This document shows, piece after piece, positions 28,728 to 38,587 of a stretch of 64,000 bases of DNA. The stretch covers positions 434,001-498,000 of the forward strand of contig JAHIYE010000020.1 in NCBI GenBank assembly GCA_018815325.1. Reading direction: 5' to 3'. The position numbers were made by a program, and so were the translations under genes. This DNA is from Gammaproteobacteria bacterium (GTDB lineage Bacteria > Pseudomonadota > Gammaproteobacteria > Burkholderiales > Burkholderiaceae_C). How positions within the stretch are numbered: the stretch's first letter is position 1; the number at the start of each line of letters is the position of its first letter. The notes under the pieces were generated by a model that saw nothing but the letters and a program-made list of their open reading frames with translations, was not told the origin of the DNA and ran no database searches.

Positions 28728-29212
28728 GGCAAGGGGTCCAGTATCCGGGCCAGTGCCTCGGCATCCAGCGAGCGGGCCGCGCCAAAGCCGGCAATCTGGC
28801 GCGCGCCCAGCAGGCGAATCGCCACGAACATGAAGTCACCCAACTCGGTCATCGGCTCGGCTTCGGGAAAACGCGCCAGGTAAGCGGTGCGCGCTTCTGT
28901 CCACGCCGGGCTGCCGCTTGCCAGCGCTTCGGCACGCCCCTGCAAGGTGACGCGGGGCAGGGCGTGCACGGGCTCGCCGGCTGACTCAGGCTGCATCACG
29001 AGCAGCGATACCGTTGGGCTAGTCTGCAGATTGTGTGTGTGGGCCGCCAGCCCGCTGACATGAATCACCACGCTTGCGCTTTGCCGCAGCAGCGCATAGG
29101 GCACCATGGACACGAAGGGGCTGCCGTCTTCGCCGAGCGTGCCCAGGGCCGCGACACGCTGGGTGCTCAGCAGTGTGCGCAGGTCCAGACTGAGACGGGG
29201 TTCGTGGGGCAT
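28724..29212 (-). CDS. HugZ-like / pyridoxamine 5'-phosphate oxidase-fold protein
   Basis: A 162-residue split-barrel protein of the pyridoxamine 5'-phosphate oxidase fold. The N-terminal part ([25 protein letters not shown]) is typical of this flavin-binding fold, and [18 protein letters not shown] near the C-terminus matches the HugZ-like group that acts on heme. No separate heme-binding domain is present, so heme oxygenase activity is only a possibility. Its start is separated from the next upstream gene (degenerate HD-GYP protein) by about 70 bases holding a dispersed repeat. Confidence 0.82.
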   Translation of the reverse strand: MPHEPRLSLDLRTLLSTQRVAALGTLGEDGSPFVSMVPYALLRQSASVVIHVSGLAAHTHNLQTSPTVSLLVMQPESAGEPVHALPRVTLQGRAEALASGSPAWTEARTAYLARFPEAEPMTELGDFMFVAIRLLGARQIAGFGAARSLDAEALARILDPLP

Positions 29213-29217
29213 GCCTA

Positions 29218-29283
29218 AAATAAATAAAAAATTGGCCTCTAGCCCTTATCCATAAAGCGCTAGCAGCTATTAAAAATGTAGCG
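29218..29283 (-). repeat. Dispersed repeat between two genes
   Basis: On the minus strand the stretch carries the ordered blocks GACGCTAC, AATAGCTGCTAGCGCT, AAGGGCTAGAGGCC and a T/A-rich end. It contains two small inverted elements (AGCGCT and GGC..). I recognise this as like the CTAGCGCTT-type intergenic repeat common in Comamonadaceae. Related stretches are seen in the synthetase gene and in folC. Confidence 0.6.
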
Positions 29284-30273
29284 TCAGCGGTGTTGTGCCG
29301 CATAGGCGCCGAGCTGCAGGATGCGATGGTGGTTGAGCCGCTGGCGGATGGCTGCTGCGGTCAGGGCGCTTTCGATCCGGGGCGGGGTGACGGCCGTGCG
29401 GTGCAGCCGTGGTTGGGGCAGGGGGCTGCCATCCGGGGCCGTAACGATGGCCACGTTGGGGTGGTTGGGCTTGCTGCTGCGCCCCATCACGATGGCGACC
29501 TCGCTGCTGTCGAGTTTCACGAAGGTGCCGGGCGGGCACAGGCCGACGGCGCGCACCAGGGCGCGGCCCACCACATCCTTCTCGTCGAGGGAGCTGGTGA
29601 TGATGGTGCGGGCGGATTCAATGGCATTGCGACCCGTACGCGATTTACGCGGGCTGATCATGGCCGCATAGCGGTCCACCATGCGCAGCGTGCGCGCGAG
29701 CCGGCTGACGATGGGCAGCCGGCTGAAGTCCTTGCGGTCGACGCTGTCGTCATGGTGCAGTGACACGATGTCGAGCCACAGGTTGTTCGAGACGCCGATG
29801 GCTGCCAGGATTTCACGACTCTGGGCTGCGTGGCCTTCGATAGCCTGGCGCTGCTGGGCAGAGGGCTTTTCCATCTGCAGGGCCAGCTCGTCCTGCAGCG
29901 CGGTCATGCCGATGTTCATGGTCAGCGCGGCGTGCACGAGGTTGTCGCGCTCGCTGACCGGGATCTTCATCTCGACCGCAATCAAGTGGCACAGCACGGC
30001 GCACACCAGGGCGTGTGATGCGCTGTAGCCACTGGACGAGTTGGACGCCAGCTGGAACAACAGGTACAGCCCGACATCGGTGTCCTGCTTGAGCAGCGCC
30101 TGCATCCAGCGGTCGTATTGCTGCACCCGTGCTTCGAACTCCTGAATGCTGTTCGGGCTGCTCAGGATGATGCCCAGGCCCGACTCCAGATCGGACCACA
30201 GGCTCAGCAGGTCTTCATAGTCGTTCTCGGTCTGGACGGCCACGGTGAGTGGGGCGCTGGTGGTGGGCAGCAT
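29284..30273 (-). CDS. Degenerate HD-GYP-like protein with C-terminal extension
   Basis: A 329-residue protein whose middle (about 80-235) follows the HD-GYP layout: a His in SASHALVCAV (residue 87), the usual HD position occupied by Met119-Asn120 in AALTMNIGM, His148 in EGHAAQ and the His pair 173-174 in SLHHDDS. The GYP motif is missing (SVDRKDF instead). Without the HD pair it is unlikely to cut cyclic di-GMP, and may bind it or a partner protein. I use the ATG at 30273, one base after the stop of the aspartic protease gene. It closes an operon that begins with yajQ. Confidence 0.8.
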   Translation of the reverse strand: MLPTTSAPLTVAVQTENDYEDLLSLWSDLESGLGIILSSPNSIQEFEARVQQYDRWMQALLKQDTDVGLYLLFQLASNSSSGYSASHALVCAVLCHLIAVEMKIPVSERDNLVHAALTMNIGMTALQDELALQMEKPSAQQRQAIEGHAAQSREILAAIGVSNNLWLDIVSLHHDDSVDRKDFSRLPIVSRLARTLRMVDRYAAMISPRKSRTGRNAIESARTIITSSLDEKDVVGRALVRAVGLCPPGTFVKLDSSEVAIVMGRSSKPNHPNVAIVTAPDGSPLPQPRLHRTAVTPPRIESALTAAAIRQRLNHHRILQLGAYAAQHR

Positions 30274-30274
30274 G

Positions 30275-30928
30275 TCAGTAGCGTTTCTCAAGCACCAGCT
30301 GGTCGTTGGTGCGAGCCATCTGGAAGCGGGTCAGGTAGCTGTTGCCCAGCAGGATGAAAGGCATGGCGCCAGGGGTGACTGCGGCGTCCACGTTGTGCAC
30401 CACCACATCGCCCAGCCGCACCGAGGCCAGCTTGATGCGCCAGCCGCTGGTCATGCCGTTGGCGGTGGAGGTGCGGATGGGCTCACCGGCTTTGTAGTTG
30501 AGGCCGATGCGCCTGGCATCAGCCTCGCTCATGGCCACCAGCGTGGCACCGGTGTCCACCAGCAGCTGCACCGACTGCCCGTTGATCTGCCCCTGCGTCA
30601 AAAAGTGTCCGCCGCTGCCCGCTGTCAGCACCACCTTGTTGCCGCCGGCACCTGCAGCAGAGGCCGCGCCCACGCTGGCCGGGGCCTCGCCCACCCGCAG
30701 GGTGTGGCGCTGGCCGGCAATCTCCACCACGGCCTGCTCGCCCTGGGTGGCGATGACCTTGACACCTTGAAATGACTCACCCGCCGCCACGGTCCTGGGC
30801 GGCGCGCCATCCACGATCAGCAGGGCCTTGCCGCCCAGCATGCCCGTGAGGGTGACCGATTGCGCTTGTGCCACACCGGCGCCGGCACAGGCCAGCAGGG
30901 CGGTGAGGGCAAGCGCAGCCGTTTTCAT
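30275..30928 (-). CDS. Retropepsin-like clan AA aspartic protease, exported
   Basis: A 217-residue protein of the TIGR02281 type. It has a signal peptide ending near GVAQAQSV, an N-terminal beta-rich region and a retropepsin-like domain (about 100-215). The catalytic motif is VDTGATLVAMS, with Asp125 or so as the active Asp. As one half-site is present it should act as a homodimer, like viral proteases. Its ATG shares one base with the stop of yajQ (TGATG), and its own stop lies one base before the next gene, so the three genes are translationally coupled. Confidence 0.85.
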   Translation of the reverse strand: MKTAALALTALLACAGAGVAQAQSVTLTGMLGGKALLIVDGAPPRTVAAGESFQGVKVIATQGEQAVVEIAGQRHTLRVGEAPASVGAASAAGAGGNKVVLTAGSGGHFLTQGQINGQSVQLLVDTGATLVAMSEADARRIGLNYKAGEPIRTSTANGMTSGWRIKLASVRLGDVVVHNVDAAVTPGAMPFILLGNSYLTRFQMARTNDQLVLEKRY

Positions 30929-31413
30929 CAGTCGCGGAAGTTGTTGAAATCCAGCGGCACGTCGGTGACTTCCTTGCGGATCAGCGCCATCGCGGCCTGC
31001 AGGTCGTCGCGCTTGCCGCCGGTGACGCGCACCGAATCACCCTGGATGGCGGCCTGCACCTTCATCTTGCTGTCCTTGATGAGGCGCTGGAGTTTCTTGG
31101 CCAGCTCGGACTCGATGCCATTGCGCACCTTGATGACTTTCTTGACCTTGTCGCCGCCGACTTTCTGCAGGTCGCCGATGTCGAGAAAGCGCACATCCAC
31201 GGCCTGCTTGGTCAGCTTGTTGCGCAGCACGTCAATGATCTGTTCGAGCTGGAAATCGGCATCACCCACCAGGGTGATTTCCTTGTCCTTGAGCTCTATG
31301 CTGGCCGAGGTGCCCTTGAAGTCAAAACGCGTGGCAATCTCCTTGGTGGCGTTCTCCACACCGTTCTTGACCTTGACCATGTCGGCTTCGCAAACCGTAT
31401 CAAAAGAGGGCAT
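30928..31413 (-). CDS. yajQ: YajQ family nucleotide-binding protein
   Basis: A 161-residue YajQ-family protein with the conserved start [12 protein letters not shown] and the [15 protein letters not shown] segment. The family has a duplicated RNA-binding-like fold. In Xanthomonas and Pseudomonas a member binds cyclic di-GMP and works with a transcription factor to control virulence. It is the first gene of a coupled three-gene unit whose last gene is a degenerate HD-GYP protein. It is divergent from murB, with 126 bases between the starts. Confidence 0.93.
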   Translation of the reverse strand: MPSFDTVCEADMVKVKNGVENATKEIATRFDFKGTSASIELKDKEITLVGDADFQLEQIIDVLRNKLTKQAVDVRFLDIGDLQKVGGDKVKKVIKVRNGIESELAKKLQRLIKDSKMKVQAAIQGDSVRVTGGKRDDLQAAMALIRKEVTDVPLDFNNFRD

Positions 31414-31539
31414 TTTCTTGTTCTCTGTCTGTCTCGCGCGCCCCGTGCCTGTCTGTGGGCTGCACGCATGTTCTTCAAATGGGCCAGGACAGGTGCGGCC
31501 CGAACAGAAGCATCAGCACTCCGATGCGACAATCTTGCT

Positions 31540-32658
31540 ATGTTAGTCGAGAAAAATGTCCCGCTCCAGCCCTACAACACCTTTCACATCGTGGCCAAGG
31601 CGCACACGCTCGTGCGTGTGGACAGCGATGCTGCAGTGCATCAGGTGCTGGCCGATCCGGCACTGGCGGCCCAGCCCAAGTTTGTGCTTGGGGGCGGCAG
31701 CAACATCGTGCTCACGGGGGATGTCAAGCCTGTGGTGCTCAAGGTCGAGGTCAAAGGCATGCGCCTGCTGCAGGAGACCGACCGGGCCTGGATTGTCGAA
31801 GCCGGTGGCGGCGAGAGCTGGCACCAGCTGGTGCACTGGACCCTGCTGCAGGGCTACCCGGGGCTGGAGAACCTGGCGCTGATCCCCGGCACCGTGGGCG
31901 CCGCGCCGGTGCAGAACATCGGCGCCTACGGGGTGGAGCTGCAAGACCGCTTTGACTCGCTCGACGCGGTGGACCTGCAGACCGGCCAGGTCTTCAGCCT
32001 CGACGCCGCGCAATGCGCCTTTGGCTACCGTGACTCCGTCTTCAAGCACGCCGCTGCGCCGGCCGATGCCACCAGCGGCCGCCAGGCTGGCTTCAGGGGC
32101 CTGGGGCTGGCAGGGCGCGCGCTCATCACCCGGGTGCGCTTTCGCCTGCCCAAGCCCTGGAAGCCCGTGCTGGGCTATGCCGATCTGGACAAGAAGATGG
32201 CCGAGACCGGCATCAGCCAGCCCACCGCGCAGCAGATATTCGACTGGGTCTGCGCTATCCGCCGCGCCAAGCTGCCCGACCCGGCTGTCATCGGCAATGC
32301 CGGCAGCTTTTTCAAGAACCCCACCGTCACGCCCGAGCAATGCGCCGACATCATCGCGCGCGAGCCCAAAATCGTGCACTACCACCTGGACGACGGCAGC
32401 GTGAAGCTGGCCGCCGGCTGGCTCATCGACGCCTGCGGCTGGAAAGGCAAGACCATCGGCCAGGCCGGCGTGTACGAGAAGCAGGCGCTGGTGCTGGTGA
32501 ACCGCGGCGCCGGTGCCGGCAGCGCGCCAGATGGTGAGGACGGCAGTGTCCCCCAGGGCGCCACCGGCGGCGAGGTCATGACCCTCGCCAAAGCCATCCA
32601 GACCAGCGTGTACGAGCGCTTTGGCATCCTCCTGGAGCCGGAGCCTGTGGTGGTGTGA
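31540..32658 (+). CDS. murB: UDP-N-acetylenolpyruvoylglucosamine reductase
   Basis: A 372-residue flavoenzyme of the E. coli type (type I) that makes UDP-N-acetylmuramate for peptidoglycan. The FAD-binding region contains VLGGGSNIVLT (near 47-57), and NTFHIVAKA starts the family. The catalytic Ser and Glu regions are visible as AVIGNAGSFFKNP and QTSVYERFGILLEPE. An extra Gly/Ala-rich loop of about 25 residues lies near 330-350. The ATG at 31540 gives the normal length; upstream frame is antisense to nothing but does not resemble MurB. It is divergent from yajQ. Confidence 0.95.
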   Translation: MLVEKNVPLQPYNTFHIVAKAHTLVRVDSDAAVHQVLADPALAAQPKFVLGGGSNIVLTGDVKPVVLKVEVKGMRLLQETDRAWIVEAGGGESWHQLVHWTLLQGYPGLENLALIPGTVGAAPVQNIGAYGVELQDRFDSLDAVDLQTGQVFSLDAAQCAFGYRDSVFKHAAAPADATSGRQAGFRGLGLAGRALITRVRFRLPKPWKPVLGYADLDKKMAETGISQPTAQQIFDWVCAIRRAKLPDPAVIGNAGSFFKNPTVTPEQCADIIAREPKIVHYHLDDGSVKLAAGWLIDACGWKGKTIGQAGVYEKQALVLVNRGAGAGSAPDGEDGSVPQGATGGEVMTLAKAIQTSVYERFGILLEPEPVVV

Positions 32659-32733
32659 CAATCGCTACGCCTTGACCCACAGGCCCGGCTTCAGTTCAAT
32701 TCGCCCCATTACTAAGCGAAGGCGGTGCGCACC

Positions 32734-33519
32734 ATGAAACTCCTGCAGCGTTTGTCAGTTCTCCTGTGCCTGTGTCTGGCCAGCCCGCTCTGGGCGGCCG
32801 ACCAGCTGATCTCGGTGCCGACCGATCGCGAGAAGGTGGACACCAGCTACTGGTGGATGCCCAGGGATGGCGCTACGGCCACGCTGCTGCTGATCTCGGG
32901 TGGTGGTGGTGGCATGGGCTTTAAGAACGGGCGGCCCGGCTCGGACAACTTTCTCATTCGTACTCGCGACCTGTTTGCCGCCAGGGGCTTTAACGTGGCC
33001 TTGCTGGGCTTGTCCAGCGACATGCGCATGCTCAGCCAGCACGCGCGCACCACGGAAGAGCATGCCCGGGATGTGCTGGCCGTGGTCAAGGCCCTACGTG
33101 CTGCCAGCCCGCAGCCGGTCTGGTTGGTCGGCACCAGCCGCGGCACCATCTCTGCGGTGTCGGCGGCCATCCTGGACCAGGGCCAGTCGGTGGCGGGTGT
33201 GGTGTTGACCTCGGGGTATGCGCCTGATGTGCTGAAACTGCGCGACGGACCGGCTGGCACGCAAGGTGTCGAGGCCATCAGGGTGCCCACACTGGTGTAC
33301 CACCACAAGGACGATGGCTGCCGGGAGACGCCGCCTGCGGGCGTCACCGGCATGGTGGCCGCACTGGTTGCCGCACCCATCAAGAAGTTGCAGATGGTGG
33401 AGGGTGGCGGCTCGCCCTACGGCGACCCCTGCCAGCCACGGGGTTGGCACGGCTATGTGGGGATGGAGGAGAGGGCGGTGGAGGACATCACGAGCTGGAT
33501 CAGGAATCCGCAGCCTTGA
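32734..33519 (+). CDS. Exported alpha/beta hydrolase
   Basis: A 261-residue hydrolase with a signal peptide (ending near PLWAADQL), so it acts in the periplasm or outside. The glycine-rich oxyanion loop ISGGGGGMGFKNGR and the nucleophile motif WLVGTSRGTIS with Ser are present. The catalytic His is probably in RGWHGYVGME. Paired cysteines in DDGCRETPP and YGDPCQPRG could form a disulfide. The substrate is unknown. I start it at the ATG at 32734; a GTG nine bases upstream is an alternative. It follows murB with a gap of 75 bases. Confidence 0.82.
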   Translation: MKLLQRLSVLLCLCLASPLWAADQLISVPTDREKVDTSYWWMPRDGATATLLLISGGGGGMGFKNGRPGSDNFLIRTRDLFAARGFNVALLGLSSDMRMLSQHARTTEEHARDVLAVVKALRAASPQPVWLVGTSRGTISAVSAAILDQGQSVAGVVLTSGYAPDVLKLRDGPAGTQGVEAIRVPTLVYHHKDDGCRETPPAGVTGMVAALVAAPIKKLQMVEGGGSPYGDPCQPRGWHGYVGMEERAVEDITSWIRNPQP

Positions 33520-33542
33520 GTTCCCCCCTTTTTTATTGATGT

Positions 33543-33705
33543 TTTTGTGCTCTGGCCCTTTCTGGTATTGCGTGGGTAGCTATTGAAGTTGTAGCGTTCT
33601 GAGATCGTTTTGTGTGTTTTTGATTTACGCAGCTTGTTGGTGCGGGGAGTAGCCGGGTCTCGCCCCGGCGGGCGAGTCCCCTTTTTTGCGTCGCCAAAAA
33701 AGGGA
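33543..33705. repeat. Left arm of a long imperfect inverted repeat
   Basis: This stretch matches the reverse complement of 35626-35789 at roughly 80% over about 165 bases by eye. The best block is 26 identical bases (33651-33676 against 35654-35679). Other exact blocks are AAGTTGTAGC, TGTGTGTTTTTGATTT and CGCAGCTTGTTGGTG. It follows the exported hydrolase gene directly. No target-site duplication could be recognised at the outer edges. Confidence 0.8.
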
Positions 33706-33886
33706 ACCGAAAAAAGGCGAGCCGGATTCGTCGGCCCTACGCTTCGCTGCGGGCACGCTGCGTTGCTCAGCTTCGGCGGGGTGCGCGCAAACTCGGCTGC
33801 GCCTCAAACATGCGCACCCCTCAATCCGCCGAAGCCTGCGCTACTCGTCTCCTCATAACGGCGGGGGTACCGAATGCCAATGTCGC
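33706..33886. repeat. GC-rich non-coding stretch, dispersed-repeat-like
   Basis: This stretch carries no open frame that looks coding. It contains short runs such as GCTTCGCTGCGGGCA and GCGCAAACTCGGCTGCGCC of a type I associate with long dispersed repeats in Comamonadaceae. It joins the left arm to the transposase remnant. Confidence 0.4.
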
Positions 33887-34033
33887 TCAACCGATTTGCC
33901 TCGCAACTTGCCAGCTTAGCCGTTCACACCACAGTGCGGGCAGATTGCGCCGTTAGTCCACGACGAGCTTGATGAACTCATAGGCCACTTCTTCATTGTG
34001 AAAGTGTGGGCTGGAATGGATCGAAGTGGTCAC
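33887..34033 (-). pseudogene. Remnant of an IS1595-family transposase N-terminus
   Basis: Read on the minus strand in two frames, this short stretch gives SSPHFHNEEVAYEFIKLV and then WTNGAICPHCGVNG, AGKLRGKSVER. The order FHNEEAA...WPNGxxCPHCG...KGKS is the N-terminal helix and zinc ribbon of IS1595-type transposases. A frameshift and stop codons break it, and nothing of the DDE catalytic domain remains. It points to past insertion-element activity in this island. Confidence 0.6.
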
Positions 34034-34058
34034 GAAAATATCTAATATCGGCCTATAT

Positions 34059-34135
34059 CACCGGTTATTTTGAATTAATAGGTGTTATTTTTGAAATTTC
34101 ATTAATATTTGATACATTAACACCTGTTATTTGAA
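34059..34135 (+). promoter_or_regulatory. AT-rich operator/promoter region of the AlbA_2 gene
   Basis: Arms AATAGGTGTTA (34077-34087) and TAACACCTGTT (34118-34128) form an inverted repeat with one mismatch. A direct repeat, CACCGGTTATTTTGAA (34059-34074) and CACCTGTTATTTGAA (34121-34135), overlaps it. The region is far richer in AT than the surrounding genome. This fits an operator for a self-regulating protein or a foreign promoter. Confidence 0.6.
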
Positions 34136-34152
34136 AAAAACGGGTGCATAGA

Positions 34153-35553
34153 ATGGATTTCATAACTGCCCACGAGATTACCGGTGTCGAGCGGGATCGC
34201 CTGCTAACCCTCGAAGAGGACACCTTCAATGACTTAAAGGGCATGGAAGTGTCCACGAAAAAGCTATCTGCCGCCGTCTCCGCCTTTGCCAACACCGCCG
34301 GTGGCGACCTGTACATCGGAATCGCTGAATACGAGTTCATGGGAGTCAAGATGCGGAACTGGCGCGGGTTCGTCGACCAGGAGGCCGCAAATGGGCACAT
34401 TCAGTCCTTGGAGGCTCTGTTCCCGCTTGGAGGCGAGTACTCCTATCAATTCCTGCGTGCGCCGGGTTCGGATGGCGTGGTACTCCATGTGCAGGTGCAA
34501 CGGACGGCCCAAATAGCCAAGGCGCACGGGAATAAGGTGTATGTTCGTCGTGGCGCCCAGAACCTTGAAGTCAAGGGCAAGGCGCTTGAACAGTTGAGGC
34601 TGGCCAAAGGAATAGAGAGCTACGAAAAGCAAACCGTAGACGTAAACCTCTCCGCGCTCACAGAGTCCGCGATCTTGAAGGATTTTGTGAAGCAGGTAGT
34701 ACCCAACCTTGCGCCGAAGGCGTTTCTTCAAAAGCAAAACCTGATTCGCGGGAACAAGCCTACTGTTGCCGCGCTACTGCTGTTTGCAGAGGAGCCTCAG
34801 GCAGCACTGCCGAAGCGTTCAGGCATCAAGCTCTATCGCTACAAAACCACCGGTGCGCCTAGCAGAGACGCCTTGGTAGACGTGCCAGTGTCGATTGAAG
34901 GGCCCATGATTGACATGATCCGCAAAGCAGTTTCAGAGACTGCGCGAATGATCGAAGGAATCCAGAAGCTGGGCGCGAAGGGGCTTGAACCGGTGGTCTA
35001 CCCGGTAGAAACGCTCCATGAGATTGTGACCAACGCTGTACTTCATCGGGACTACAGCATCGCTTCAGACGTACACATCCGCGTTTTTGATAACCGGGTC
35101 GAGGTGGAAAGCCCGGGCATTCTTCCGGGCCAGGTGACTGTGAAGAACATCCTTGATGAGCAGTTCGCCAGAAATGGAATGCTTGTGCGGCTCATTAATA
35201 AATTTCCGAATCCACCTAACAAGGACGTTGGCGAAGGCTTGAATACCGCGTTCAAGGCAATGCAGAAGCTGCGCCTAAAGCCACCGGTAATCATGGAGCC
35301 GGAAAACTCGGTGCTGGTCGATATCCGCCATGACCCGATGGCATCGCCGGAGGAATCCGTAATGGATTACTTAGCAAATCACGCCGAAATCAAGAACGGC
35401 GTAGCGCGAGCACTGACTGGCATCAGTTCAGAAAACTCGATGAAGGACGTTTTCCTGCGATTGGCGAAGCGCAATTTGATTGAGCGTGTGCCTAACAAGA
35501 AAGGAGCTTCGGCGGCTTGGCAGAAGAAAACCCCTTCACCCGATCTTTTCTAA
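34153..35553 (+). CDS. AlbA_2 (Schlafen-like) and HATPase_c_4-type protein, horizontally acquired
   Basis: A 466-residue protein with an N-terminal AlbA_2 domain (about 18-130; FANTAGGDLYIGIAE and the segment VYVRRGAQNLEVKG), a middle region and a C-terminal ATPase-like part (about 285-395; HEIVTNAVLHRDYS and RVFDNRVEVESPGILPGQVT), ending in a winged-helix-like stretch (410-465). Proteins of this layout are called ATP-binding proteins or transcriptional regulators and are common on mobile islands; some AlbA_2/Schlafen proteins take part in defence. The function here is unknown. Codon use is less GC-biased than neighbours, and the gene is flanked by inverted repeat arms. I use the ATG at 34153; a GTG nine bases upstream is possible. 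Confidence 0.85.
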   Translation: MDFITAHEITGVERDRLLTLEEDTFNDLKGMEVSTKKLSAAVSAFANTAGGDLYIGIAEYEFMGVKMRNWRGFVDQEAANGHIQSLEALFPLGGEYSYQFLRAPGSDGVVLHVQVQRTAQIAKAHGNKVYVRRGAQNLEVKGKALEQLRLAKGIESYEKQTVDVNLSALTESAILKDFVKQVVPNLAPKAFLQKQNLIRGNKPTVAALLLFAEEPQAALPKRSGIKLYRYKTTGAPSRDALVDVPVSIEGPMIDMIRKAVSETARMIEGIQKLGAKGLEPVVYPVETLHEIVTNAVLHRDYSIASDVHIRVFDNRVEVESPGILPGQVTVKNILDEQFARNGMLVRLINKFPNPPNKDVGEGLNTAFKAMQKLRLKPPVIMEPENSVLVDIRHDPMASPEESVMDYLANHAEIKNGVARALTGISSENSMKDVFLRLAKRNLIERVPNKKGASAAWQKKTPSPDLF

Positions 35554-35625
35554 AGCGTCAGTACTAGTGCCTACAGGCGCCGACGCCTGGATACGCCATG
35601 TATAACATCGCGTTTCCTTTGGGGA

Positions 35626-35789
35626 CTTTTCTTTGGCGAAGCAAAAAAAGTGCCTCGCCCGCCGGGGCGAGACCCGGCTTCCAGGCACACCAACAAGCTG
35701 CGCAAATCAAAAACACACAGTGGCAATCTCAACTTGCTACAACTTCAATAGCACCCCGCGCAATTCCCAAAAGGCCCAGAGCACAAAAA
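35626..35789. repeat. Right arm of the long imperfect inverted repeat
   Basis: This is the inverted counterpart of 33543-33705. Its inner half contains a GC-rich palindrome (CTCGCCC...GGGCGAG near 35654-35672), and its outer end runs into the argG terminator. Together the arms enclose about 1.9 kb with the AlbA_2 gene and the transposase remnant. Confidence 0.8.
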
Positions 35790-35813
35790 AGCCCGCAACA
35801 CGCGGGCTTTTTT
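35785..35813 (-). terminator. Rho-independent terminator after argG (bidirectional shape)
   Basis: A 12-base-pair perfect stem (35785-35796 and 35802-35813, loop AACAC) has six A on one side and six T on the other, so it can work on both strands. It lies 23 bases past the argG stop on the minus strand. Confidence 0.9.
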
Positions 35814-35836
35814 GAAACCAGACAAAGTCAGAGAAA

Positions 35837-37300
<1,464 letters not shown>

Positions 37301-37324
37301 TCACGACTCCGCAGTAGCTTCCAA

Positions 37325-37642
37325 TTAACCGAAGTGGCAGATGTAGTGGTAGGCGTCTGTTACCCGAATGTCGAATTTGGAGTTGCCGGGCACGCTGAAT
37401 TGTTCGCCAGCCGAGGATTTGACCCAGGCATCGCTGCCGGCCAGCTTGTATTCGCAGGCACCGGCCACGCATTCCATGATTTCGGGCGCGCCGGTGTTGA
37501 AGGTCAGGGTGGCAGGCAGCACCACGCCGACAGACTTCTTCGTGCCGTCAGGGTAGGTGATGTTGTGGCTGACACACTTGCCGTCGAAATAGACGTTGGC
37601 TTGGGTGGTGACGGACACGCCGTCGATTTGGGGGGTGCTCAT
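37325..37642 (-). CDS. ppnP: Pyrimidine/purine nucleoside phosphorylase PpnP
   Basis: A 105-residue cupin of the PpnP (DUF1255) family, which splits nucleosides with phosphate. Family features are ANVYFDGKCVSHNITYPDG near 15-33, VVLPATLTFNTGAPEIMEC and the final cupin strand AYHYICHFG. The size is normal for this very short family. It stands alone between argG and the glycine-zipper gene on the same strand. Confidence 0.93.
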   Translation of the reverse strand: MSTPQIDGVSVTTQANVYFDGKCVSHNITYPDGTKKSVGVVLPATLTFNTGAPEIMECVAGACEYKLAGSDAWVKSSAGEQFSVPGNSKFDIRVTDAYHYICHFG

Positions 37643-37772
37643 GATGGGGGCTCGCTGATGGCGAATGGATTCAGAAGGGAACCCCCGATTCTAGGGCACC
37701 AGGGCCAGGGCCCCGGTACCGCGCCAGCCTAGTCAGAGCGCTGCGGCGGGCTATCCGCCCGGCGTGACCGCG

Positions 37773-38468
37773 TCAGCGGTGATGCCGGTGGCCGTAATAG
37801 CCGCTGGAGTAGCCGAAGTTCAGCGACACCCCCACAGGCGGGTAATACGGCCGGACGTAGGTGGGGTAATAGGGTTGGTAGTAAGGCTGGTAGTAGGTGC
37901 CGGAGGTGATGACCACCGGCGCGGTGTAGACCGGCGGCTGTGCATACACGGGCGGCGCGCTGGCGTAGGCGGGGGCCTGGGCGGGTGCCGCGGCGCCGAC
38001 AGGCGAGACCTGCAGCGGCACAAACTGCCCGGGGTCGTTGGGCATCTGCACCTGGTACTGCTTGCCCGCGTATTCGTAGACCACGCTGTAGCCCACGGGC
38101 CGGTTCTCGGTCACGTACTGGGTGTTGCACTGCTGCACTTGCTGGACCTGGGCTGCGGGGCTGCCTTCAACGCGGTCGCCCATGATGGCACCGCCCATGA
38201 TGCCCAGCGCCGTGGCGGCGGCCCGGCCACCGCCATCGCCAATGGCGTTGCCAATGGCGCCGCCAGCCAGCGCACCCATCAAGGCACCCGCCCCGGACTT
38301 GGGGGCCTGCACGGCGACCGGCACCATGCTGCAGACCTGGCGCGGCACGGTGACCTGCTGTACCTGGGGTGTGCTGGAGATGACGCGGCCCATTTCCTGG
38401 GCCTGGCTGGCGCCTGCAGCGCCGAGTGCAGCAAGCGCGGCCAGCAGAACGAGGGGTTTCTTTTTCAT
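37773..38468 (-). CDS. Glycine-zipper exported protein with Tyr/Pro-rich tail
   Basis: A 231-residue exported protein. A signal peptide ends near AGASQAQE. A glycine-zipper segment (about 68-105, with ALMGALAGGAIGNAIGDGGG) suggests a SlyB/surface-antigen-like membrane part, and a central region with two cysteines (QQCNTQYVTEN) follows. The last 75 residues are rich in Tyr, Pro and Ala (YYQPYYQPYYPTY) and end in GHRHHR. Such proteins occur in the envelope; their role is not known. The ATG at 38468 is supported by GGGAGA upstream. Confidence 0.82.
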   Translation of the reverse strand: MKKKPLVLLAALAALGAAGASQAQEMGRVISSTPQVQQVTVPRQVCSMVPVAVQAPKSGAGALMGALAGGAIGNAIGDGGGRAAATALGIMGGAIMGDRVEGSPAAQVQQVQQCNTQYVTENRPVGYSVVYEYAGKQYQVQMPNDPGQFVPLQVSPVGAAAPAQAPAYASAPPVYAQPPVYTAPVVITSGTYYQPYYQPYYPTYVRPYYPPVGVSLNFGYSSGYYGHRHHR

Positions 38469-38587
38469 GTGAATCTCCCGGATGTCAAAGGCCATCCTCT
38501 ACCTTTAACGCCAGTCTGGCGCCTCCGGTTGTCTGCTTCACCATCTGTTGTGTAAACCTCAGGTAAAAAGAAAACGCCCTCTGCAGG

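Noticed and set aside
31543-32661. 372-codon minus-strand frame opposite murB
   Set aside because: Codon-bias shadow; murB on the plus strand has all its motifs.
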